A stretch of DNA of 25,835 nucleotides, from the IMG/VR virus record IMGVR_UViG_3300027771_000086, positions 1 through 25,835 of that record. One strand, written 5' to 3'. The notes beneath the pieces are model-generated. The model was not told the origin of the DNA. It made no database searches and worked only from the letters and a program-made list of their open reading frames with translations. This document shows positions 7,932-14,313 of the stretch, in pieces. The translations under genes were made by a program, and so were the position numbers. Source of the DNA: a virus. The number at the start of each line of letters is the position of its first letter. Position 1 is the first letter of the stretch.

Positions 7932-9535
7932 TGGCTGCTTCACAACCCTTTGGTATTTCATGCAGAGGTGGTTTAAATACTAACCTTAATCAACTTGAAA
8001 TGCTCGCACAGCCCGGAGTTGCTACAGAGTTATTAAACTTTGAAGTTAATCCAGATGGCGGGTACAGACGTATAAACGGTTACTCAGCTTTTGGTGATAC
8101 TCGACCTAACGGTGGTAATCGTATTCTTGGTGTGCAAGTATATGCAGACGGAGTAATTATTTGTAGTGGCGTTGGAATTTTCTTTAGTCAAGATGGCGAA
8201 ACTACTTGGTTACAGATTAACAAAGCAAGCGTTGCAAGTGGAGGAGATAACTTCTCAACTTTTTCAGGCCGCAGTGCAGACGATAGAACTGCACAAGCTC
8301 AAACATCTTTTGCAGTATTTGAAGGAAACACCGATTACGGCTCAGTTGTTATTACTGACGGAGTTAATAAGCCTTTTCTTTTTAAAATGACAGGAACAGG
8401 AACTTTAGCTAACCGTACATTTTTTGCAGAAGAAGTAACTGTTAGCGGGACAACAGCACCGACCACATGCGCTATACATAATAATCACTTAGTTGTAGCA
8501 GGCGCACCAACCGCAAAAAACACAATCTTTTATAGCTCAACACTTGATCCATCTAGTTTTTCTGGTTCAGGTGCAGGCAGCATCTTATTGCCAGACCAAG
8601 TAGTAGGCATCAAAAGCTTTCGTGATGACTTAATTATCTTTTGTCGCAATAGCATACACAAGCTTATCAACATTACTAGTTCTTCTAACATTGCAATTGT
8701 TCCAGTTACTAAAAACGTAGGTTGCTTGAGTTCACATAGCATCCAAGAGATTGGCGGTGACTTGGTGTTTCTTTCACCGGATGGCATACGTTCAGTAGCA
8801 GGTACAGCACGTATTGGTGACGTTGAATTAGGATCAGTAAGTCGGCAAATACAGTCTGTAATATCTACACTTGCAAAGTCTGTAAATACTTTTACGCTTG
8901 CTAGTACAGTACTCCGAAGCAAATCACAATACAGATTATTTTTTAGTCAGGTTGGTGGTGCTTCGTCTATTGCGCTTGGAATTATAGGAACATTAACACC
9001 TAACGGTTTTGAATGGTCTGAAACAAAAGGAATACAAGCAACAGGTCTAACATCGGGCTTTAACAAAGATGGCGTGGAAAAAACATTTCACGGAGATAGC
9101 AAAGGCTATGTTTATAACCATGACTCAGGCAATGCATTTTCTGATGATGGAACAGCTTTTAATATTTCAGCAAAATATAGCACACCCAATTATGATTTTG
9201 GAGACATTGGAACTCGAAAGACTTTGTACTACGTTAAAATATCTGTGTCTCCTGAAGGCCAGATACTTCCGTTTCTAAGACTTCGATATGATTACGAAGA
9301 CTTAGACATTCCTCAACCTGCACCATATCCCGTAGTAGGAATTCCAATTCCTTCTTCTTTTGGAAACGTAGCGTTTGCAGCATCAACATTTGGCGGCAGT
9401 AAAGATCCAATGTTTAGACAAGCAGTAGAAGGAAGTGGACACGTAACAAACTTTAGAATTACCAGTGATGACCAAAACGCACCCTATGCAATTAACGGCT
9501 TGTACGTTGATTACGTCCCATCAGGCAGGAGATAA
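7931..9535 (+). CDS. Tail nozzle / tail hub protein (tail tubular protein B-like)
   Basis: This 534-aa, strongly beta-rich protein is coupled to the adaptor gene by TAATG. Its N-terminus, PFGISCRGGLNTNLNQLEML and then TELLNFEVNPDGGYRRINGY, is a pattern I recognise in marine phage nozzle proteins: a GG-hairpin followed by a description of the first beta-propeller blade. The rest resembles propeller-like repeats (RILGVQVYADGVIICSGVGI; NHLVVAGAPTAKNTIFYSST; FRDDLIIFCRNSIHKLI; GGDLVFLSPDGIRSVAGTAR). Nozzle proteins of podoviruses (T7 gp12, P22 gp10) form the hexameric end of the short tail and carry the fibres. The adaptor gene upstream and the fibre gene downstream fit this. The fold assignment is by pattern, not by structure comparison. 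Confidence 0.75.
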   Translation: MAASQPFGISCRGGLNTNLNQLEMLAQPGVATELLNFEVNPDGGYRRINGYSAFGDTRPNGGNRILGVQVYADGVIICSGVGIFFSQDGETTWLQINKASVASGGDNFSTFSGRSADDRTAQAQTSFAVFEGNTDYGSVVITDGVNKPFLFKMTGTGTLANRTFFAEEVTVSGTTAPTTCAIHNNHLVVAGAPTAKNTIFYSSTLDPSSFSGSGAGSILLPDQVVGIKSFRDDLIIFCRNSIHKLINITSSSNIAIVPVTKNVGCLSSHSIQEIGGDLVFLSPDGIRSVAGTARIGDVELGSVSRQIQSVISTLAKSVNTFTLASTVLRSKSQYRLFFSQVGGASSIALGIIGTLTPNGFEWSETKGIQATGLTSGFNKDGVEKTFHGDSKGYVYNHDSGNAFSDDGTAFNISAKYSTPNYDFGDIGTRKTLYYVKISVSPEGQILPFLRLRYDYEDLDIPQPAPYPVVGIPIPSSFGNVAFAASTFGGSKDPMFRQAVEGSGHVTNFRITSDDQNAPYAINGLYVDYVPSGRR

Positions 9536-9541
9536 CCAGAC

Positions 9542-12500
9542 ATGGCAGGATCAAGTTATACTAGACAAAGCACACTTACAGATGGCGATACAATCACCGC
9601 TGCACTTTTTAATGACGAATACAATAAACTTGTATCTGCGTTTGCATACACTTCTACTGGAACTACCGGACACCAACATGACGGTGGAGCAGGAGAAGGT
9701 GGTAACATTGAAATTATTGGCGATCAAGATTTCTTAAACAAGCTTGTAGTCGATACCACTAACAACCGTTGGGGATTTTTTGTACAGGTAAGCAGTGCAG
9801 CAGTAGAACAGATTCGCATCCAAGACGGTGCAATTGTTCCTGTAACTGATTCAGACATTGACTTAGGTACTAGCTCTTTAGAGTTTAAGGACGGCTTCTT
9901 TGACGGAACTATCCATGTAGATACACTAGACGTAGATGCTAACGCAACCATTGCAGGCACTCTAGGCGTAACAGGCAACACAACTGTTGGTGGCACACTA
10001 GGTATAACAGGCAACACAACTATCGGTGGAACTCTTGTAGTCACTGGTACTACAACACTTAATGGCGGTACGCTTACTCTAGGTGACGCAGCAAGTGATA
10101 ATGTTGTATTCGGTGCAGATGTAAATAGTAATATTATCCCTAACACTGACAGTGCATTTGATCTTGGAAGCTCTGGACAAGAGTGGCGTGATCTTTACTT
10201 AGACGGTACAGCACACATAGATACACTAGATGTAGATGTGAACGCAACCATTGCAGGTACACTTGGTGTTACGGGTGTGTTGACTGCTTCTTCTTTAGAC
10301 ATTTCTGGAGATATAGACGTAGACGGCACTACAAACCTTGATGTTGTTGATATTGACGGAGCTGTTGACATGGCTACAACGCTTGCAGTTGCAGGCAACG
10401 TAGATTTTAATGGCGATTTAGATGTAGACGGCACTACAAACTTAGATGTTGTTGACATTGATGGTGCTGTAAACATGGCGACCACTGCACTCGTTACAGG
10501 CGTATTAACCACAACCGCTGCTACTGTGTTTAATGGTGGCTTTGCTTCTAATGCTGATTCTACTCTTGGCACTGATAAAAAAGTCCAGTTCAGAGACTCA
10601 GCAATCTACATTAACTCTAGTGCTGATGGACAACTAGACATAGTAGCTGACACAGAAATTCAAATAGCTGCAACTACAATTGATATTAACGGAGCTATCA
10701 ATGCAAGCGGTGAGATAATCGCTGCATCTCTAGACATCTCAGGTAACGTAGATATTGACGGAACTACTAACCTTGACGTTGTGGATATTGACGGTGCGGT
10801 TGATATGGCTTCTACGCTGACTGTTGCAGGTGTTCTAACAGGAGCTTCTTTAGACATCTCTGGCGATATAGATATTGACGGAACTACCAACCTTGACGTT
10901 GTGGATATTGATGGCGCAGTTGACATGGCTTCTACACTGACTGTTGCAGGAGTCCTAACAGGTGCTTCCTTAGACATTTCAGGCGATATAGATATTGACG
11001 GCACGACTAACCTAGACGTTTTAGATGTTGACGGTGCATCTAACTTTGCAGCAGATGTCACCTTTGCTACGGGTGCAGACATCATCACGGCTTCAGCAGG
11101 AACAAGTAACTTCCGCGCAGGCGTAAACGCAGGTAACAGCATTGCAAGCGGTGGTAATTATAATGTGGTCGTGGGCGATGAAGCAGGTACTGCGATTACT
11201 ACTGGTGATTTTAATGTTGCGGTTGGTACTTTCACTTTAGAGGCAGATACTTTAGGCGCTCGCTCTACTGCTATTGGATATGGTAGTTTGAGGACACAAA
11301 ATTTCACATCTGCTACCGATGCCTACAACACAGCAGTGGGTTTTGCCGCAGGAGCCGCAGTAACCGCAGGCGTTCAAAACACCCTCATCGGTGGTCTTGC
11401 AGGTGATGTCCTGACTACTGGCTCTTCTAATGTAGCATTAGGGCAATCTGCATTAGGGTCGGATGTAGCAGGAGCCAGAACTACTGCCATAGGTTATCAA
11501 GCCTTAACTTCTCAAAGTTTTTCTTCAGGAACTTATAGCTACAATACAGCATTAGGCTATAACGCAGGAGCCGCAGTAACCACAGGCAAAGAAAACACCC
11601 TAATTGGTGCTCAAGCGGGTGATTCGATTACAACTGGCTCTTCTAATGTTGCAGTAGGACAAGGCTCTTTAGACGCGAACACCACCGCTAATAACAATAC
11701 CGCAGTTGGACATGACTCTATGAAGTCTAATACAACTGGTGCAGAAAATACGGCAGTGGGCAAAGGTGCTTTAAATGGGAACACTACAGCTTCAAACAAC
11801 ACAGCAGTGGGCAGAAGTGCTTTATTAGCAAACACCACGGGCACAAGAAACAACGCAGTAGGAGCCTTAGCTTTAGACGCAAACACTACAGGTAATTACA
11901 ACAATTCTTTTGGCTACGCTTCGTTAAGCCAAAACACCACAGGGTCTAATAACCTCGCACTAGGAGATGCCGCTTTAAATGCTAATACAACAGGCACATA
12001 CAACGTAGCCGTTGGTGATCAAGCAGGTCTATCAGTAACCACAGGCGTTCAAAACACCATCGTGGGCGCACTAGCCGGTGACGCTTTAACGGATGCTGAT
12101 TTTAATGTAGCTGTCGGTCAACGCGCTCTTTCAGCAGACACTTTAGGCAGTAGGTCTGTTGCTATAGGTTATCTATCTTTACTTTCACAAAACTTTACTT
12201 CGGCAACCAATGCATATAATACAGCCGTAGGTTCTCAGGCAGGAATGTTAGTCACCACAGGCGTTCGTCAAACTTTAATTGGCGCACTAGCCGGTGACGC
12301 TCTAACAACTGGAGATAACAACACCGCAATCGGCTACAACTCTTTAAGCACAATGACTGTGGGTGACAGGAACGTAGCAGTTGGTGTAGGCACGTTAGCC
12401 ACTGCAAATGTAACCTCAAACGCTGATACCTACAACACCGCAGTGGGTTTTGATGCAGGTAAATCAGTAACCACAGGCGTTCAAAATGTTCTTATGGGTG

Positions 12501-13609
12501 CTTTAGCAGGTGATGCTTTAACTTCCTCAAATAACAACCTTGCGATTGGTTATAAGGCACTTAGTGCTGACACCGTTGGAACAAAAACTACTGCCATAGG
12601 TTTTGAAGCTCTTATGAGCCAAAACTTTACTTCAAATACGGATAGTTTCAACGTGGCTGTGGGTTACACCGCAGGTAGGGGAATCACCACAGGCACTGAG
12701 AATGTTTTAATCGGTGGTCTTGTAGGTGATTCAATCACTACTGGCGAAAGAAATACCGCTATAGGCGGTCAAGCATTAAGCAGCAATACAACAGCATCTG
12801 CTAACTCCGCAGTGGGTTACAAGGCATTGTTTGAAAACACGACAGGCGCTAATAATACTGCGGTGGGTCAAGACGCTTTAAGGCTTAACACCACTGCCTC
12901 TAACAACACAGCCGTTGGATTGTCTGCTTTACGCGCAAACACCACAGGCGCTAACAACACTGCTGTCGGACACTCATCAGGAACCGCAGTAACAACAGGC
13001 ATTGAAAACACTTTTCTTGGCTCTGTTGCAGGTAATGGTGTTACATCTGGCAGTAAAAACGTTTGCATTGGATATAATGTTGATAGCGGTAGCGTAACTG
13101 ATGAACACGTTATCGTTATTGGTCATGGAATTACAGGAAATGGCAATGACTTTAGTTTCGGTAAAGCTTCCCATGTTGTAAGTAATGACTTTAACGCTGA
13201 CGCTAACTGGTCACGTTCTTCAGACGAACGACTAAAGAAAAACATTACAAATCAAACACTAGGTTTAGATTTTATCAACGCCCTTCGGACTGTTAAGTAT
13301 AACTGGAAAGCAAGTGGTGAGCTTGATGCTTCGGATGCTCAGTTAGCACATCTACGAGAAGAAGATGCTGACGGTAATATTATTAACCACATGGACACAG
13401 ACGTAGTAATGCACAACTTTATTGCTCAAGAAGTTAAAAGCGCATTGGATACTGCGGGTGTATCAAACTTTGGGGGATGGAAAGAAGATCGACACGGTGT
13501 ACAGCAAGTGTCCCGTGAGATGTTTGTAATTCCTTTAGTTAAAGCTATGCAAGAACAAACCGCTGTTATCGCAGCACTCACCGCAAGAATAGAAACCCTA
13601 GAAGGATAA
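9542..13609 (+). CDS. Tail fibre with YadA-like head repeats and C-terminal S74 chaperone
   Basis: This 1355-aa protein is the receptor-binding fibre. The N-terminal anchor (about 5-55) contains LTDGDTITAALFNDEYNKLV and GHQHDGGAGEGGNI, seen in many marine phage fibres. Residues about 100-330 hold beta-repeat shaft sequence, with a duplicated block around HVDTLDVDANATIAGTLGVTG. Residues 395-514 hold 40-residue Asp/Ile-rich units (LDISGDIDIDGTTNLDVVDI). From about 539 to 1204 a trimeric-adhesin-like head follows: 17-residue units (NNTAVGxxALxxNTTG) and five 72-residue super-units. S1227-K1232 in SSDERLKKN are the Ser-Lys pair of peptidase family S74. Self-cleavage before S1227 should release a 129-residue trimerisation chaperone ending in a coiled coil (QEQTAVIAALTARIETLEG). 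AGGAG inside the nozzle gene end serves as its ribosome binding site. Confidence 0.92.
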   Translation: MAGSSYTRQSTLTDGDTITAALFNDEYNKLVSAFAYTSTGTTGHQHDGGAGEGGNIEIIGDQDFLNKLVVDTTNNRWGFFVQVSSAAVEQIRIQDGAIVPVTDSDIDLGTSSLEFKDGFFDGTIHVDTLDVDANATIAGTLGVTGNTTVGGTLGITGNTTIGGTLVVTGTTTLNGGTLTLGDAASDNVVFGADVNSNIIPNTDSAFDLGSSGQEWRDLYLDGTAHIDTLDVDVNATIAGTLGVTGVLTASSLDISGDIDVDGTTNLDVVDIDGAVDMATTLAVAGNVDFNGDLDVDGTTNLDVVDIDGAVNMATTALVTGVLTTTAATVFNGGFASNADSTLGTDKKVQFRDSAIYINSSADGQLDIVADTEIQIAATTIDINGAINASGEIIAASLDISGNVDIDGTTNLDVVDIDGAVDMASTLTVAGVLTGASLDISGDIDIDGTTNLDVVDIDGAVDMASTLTVAGVLTGASLDISGDIDIDGTTNLDVLDVDGASNFAADVTFATGADIITASAGTSNFRAGVNAGNSIASGGNYNVVVGDEAGTAITTGDFNVAVGTFTLEADTLGARSTAIGYGSLRTQNFTSATDAYNTAVGFAAGAAVTAGVQNTLIGGLAGDVLTTGSSNVALGQSALGSDVAGARTTAIGYQALTSQSFSSGTYSYNTALGYNAGAAVTTGKENTLIGAQAGDSITTGSSNVAVGQGSLDANTTANNNTAVGHDSMKSNTTGAENTAVGKGALNGNTTASNNTAVGRSALLANTTGTRNNAVGALALDANTTGNYNNSFGYASLSQNTTGSNNLALGDAALNANTTGTYNVAVGDQAGLSVTTGVQNTIVGALAGDALTDADFNVAVGQRALSADTLGSRSVAIGYLSLLSQNFTSATNAYNTAVGSQAGMLVTTGVRQTLIGALAGDALTTGDNNTAIGYNSLSTMTVGDRNVAVGVGTLATANVTSNADTYNTAVGFDAGKSVTTGVQNVLMGALAGDALTSSNNNLAIGYKALSADTVGTKTTAIGFEALMSQNFTSNTDSFNVAVGYTAGRGITTGTENVLIGGLVGDSITTGERNTAIGGQALSSNTTASANSAVGYKALFENTTGANNTAVGQDALRLNTTASNNTAVGLSALRANTTGANNTAVGHSSGTAVTTGIENTFLGSVAGNGVTSGSKNVCIGYNVDSGSVTDEHVIVIGHGITGNGNDFSFGKASHVVSNDFNADANWSRSSDERLKKNITNQTLGLDFINALRTVKYNWKASGELDASDAQLAHLREEDADGNIINHMDTDVVMHNFIAQEVKSALDTAGVSNFGGWKEDRHGVQQVSREMFVIPLVKAMQEQTAVIAALTARIETLEG
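10724..11040 (+). repeat. 120-bp tandem repeats encoding the DIDG shaft units
   Basis: Three in-frame units start at 10724, 10844 and 10964 and are 120 bp long (40 residues). The third diverges after about 75 bp. The core GATATTGACGG recurs exactly 120 bp apart (10752, 10872, 10992). Two older, more diverged copies lie at about 10300-10500. Wobble-position differences show the units are not brand new. They build a repetitive beta shaft whose length can vary by recombination. Confidence 0.85.
11207..13153 (+). repeat. Fibre head array: 17-residue units and five 72-residue super-repeats
   Basis: Super-repeats of exactly 216 bp (72 aa) lie at 11207-11422, 11423-11638, 12098-12313, 12314-12529 and 12530-12745. 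Each is built from blocks of 17+22+16+17 residues around ADTxGxRxTAIGY, SQNFTSxT and TTGVQNTLIGALAGD. Between the second and third lie nine consecutive 17-residue units (11639-12097). After the fifth lie eight more (12746-13153). The NTAVGxxAL and NTTG signatures resemble the left-handed beta-roll of YadA-type trimeric adhesin heads. Confidence 0.9.
13220..13606 (+). other. Peptidase S74 intramolecular chaperone domain of the fibre
   Basis: This is the C-terminal 129 residues of the fibre, beginning at the predicted autoproteolysis site SDERLKKN. In endosialidase-type S74 domains the serine at this position and the lysine five residues later form the catalytic dyad, and both are present (S1227, K1232). 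YNWK, HNFIAQEVKSAL and EMFVIPLVKAMQEQ are the usual conserved family segments. The domain aligns and trimerises the fibre and is then cut off. Confidence 0.9.
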
Positions 13610-13614
13610 AGACA

Positions 13615-13860
13615 ATGGAAGATCGTACAGCAGAACAACTCGCACAAGACTACTCAGCAATGGGTGATAGCGTAGCTTTAATCACAGACGTAATTGCAGG
13701 CAACTGTATGGCTGACGAAGATGCCGAAGACCGCCAAGGCTGTGTAGACCGCAACACTCAGCACCTAGAGTTGATGGTAGCAAAAGACGATTGGGGCAGT
13801 GAAGACATGACAGCCACAAATGCCGCCATAGTCTCAGGCAACGGGTACACCGCAAGCTAA
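13615..13860 (+). CDS. Small acidic hypothetical protein next to the fibre (81 aa)
   Basis: AAGGA lies 8-9 nt before the ATG, within the end of the fibre gene. The protein is acidic, with two Cys residues (GNCMADEDAEDRQGCVDRN) that could pair or bind metal, and ends in DRNTQHLELMVAKDDWGSED, a pattern I have seen in small proteins beside fibre genes of marine phages. It has no membrane segment. Function is unknown. Position suggests a role in fibre assembly or as a fibre accessory. Its stop overlaps the start of the next tiny gene (TAATG), which implies coupled translation. Confidence 0.75.
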   Translation: MEDRTAEQLAQDYSAMGDSVALITDVIAGNCMADEDAEDRQGCVDRNTQHLELMVAKDDWGSEDMTATNAAIVSGNGYTAS

Positions 13861-13949
13861 TGTTAAAACAAAAACTACTTTTTTTAATTATAATTTTACC
13901 GTTTGTTGTAGCAATAGTATATTCGTTTATACAAACTTCTGGAGTATAG
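13860..13949 (+). CDS. Tiny single-pass membrane peptide (29 aa)
   Basis: ATG 13860 overlaps the stop of the upstream gene (TAATG), and the frame closes at TAG 13947-13949. A basic N-terminus (MLKQK) precedes one long hydrophobic stretch (LLFLIIILPFVVAIVYSFI) and a short polar tail, the layout of a type I-like single-span membrane peptide with positive residues inside. It sits immediately upstream of two other small membrane proteins, the last a holin candidate, so a role in lysis (accessory holin or regulator) is plausible. The gene is below usual annotation length. The coding call rests on the coupled start, perfect hydrophobic profile and context. Confidence 0.5.
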   Translation: MLKQKLLFLIIILPFVVAIVYSFIQTSGV

Positions 13950-13955
13950 AAAACA

Positions 13956-14117
13956 ATGGAATATTTATTAGACCTTTACGTGCTTGCAACCTCATTAGTA
14001 TCTATTGCTAGTGTTGTTTGTAATTACACAGAAACTCCTAAAGACGATGAGCTTGTTGCTAAAGCTTATAAGATTTTAGAGCAGTTTGCATTCTTGAATA
14101 ACAAAGCTAAACAATAG
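13956..14117 (+). CDS. Small membrane-anchored protein of the lysis region (53 aa)
   Basis: ATG 13956 has GGAG about 11 nt upstream, and the frame ends at TAG 14117. An N-terminal hydrophobic helix (MEYLLDLYVLATSLVSIASV, about 1-22) is followed by NYTETPKDDELVAKAYKILE and a basic tail. A short hydrophobic helix followed by T-P-K-D-D and a Lys/Leu helix is a pattern I recognise from small proteins in the lysis regions of marine phages. The protein is probably anchored in the inner membrane with a cytoplasmic C-terminus. It could be a holin partner (antiholin-like), but no direct evidence decides this. Confidence 0.65.
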   Translation: MEYLLDLYVLATSLVSIASVVCNYTETPKDDELVAKAYKILEQFAFLNNKAKQ

Positions 14118-14132
14118 CAGAAGGGTGTAACT

Positions 14133-14312
14133 ATGGCTGTACAAGAATCAGTAAAAGAAACAGTAGATATAGTAGCCGCTTCAACGGGGCTAATGTCTTT
14201 AGTAGCGTGGCTGCCCCCAACAGCATCTTTGTTTACAATTGTATGGTTAGGGATTCGTATTTTTGAAACAGAAACAATTCAAAAACTTTTAAACAATTGT
14301 AGGAGTAAATAA
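14133..14312 (+). CDS. Holin, class II-like (59 aa)
   Basis: ATG 14133 has AAGGG 7-8 nt upstream, and the frame stops one base before the next gene. The protein has two hydrophobic segments: about 12-27 (DIVAASTGLMSLVAWL), a P-P turn, and about 31-44 (ASLFTIVWLGIRIF), then a Glu/Lys/Arg-rich cytoplasmic tail. Two short transmembrane helices, a WLPP turn and the IVWLGIRIFE sequence correspond to small holins common in podoviruses of marine bacteria. Holins permeabilise the inner membrane so that endolysin reaches the cell wall. Here the putative endolysin (M15 peptidase at 25711) is more than 11 kb downstream. Function is assigned by topology and motif. Confidence 0.75.
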   Translation: MAVQESVKETVDIVAASTGLMSLVAWLPPTASLFTIVWLGIRIFETETIQKLLNNCRSK

Positions 14313-14313
14313 T

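Noticed and set aside
10660-11142. Antisense frame of 160 aa with internal repeats in the fibre region
   Set aside because: It simply mirrors the 120-bp repeats of the fibre gene. No start signal and no independent codon pattern.
11207-13153. CRISPR-like or non-coding repeat array
   Set aside because: All repeats are multiples of 3 nt and keep one open reading frame; differences lie mainly at wobble positions. They are protein repeats.
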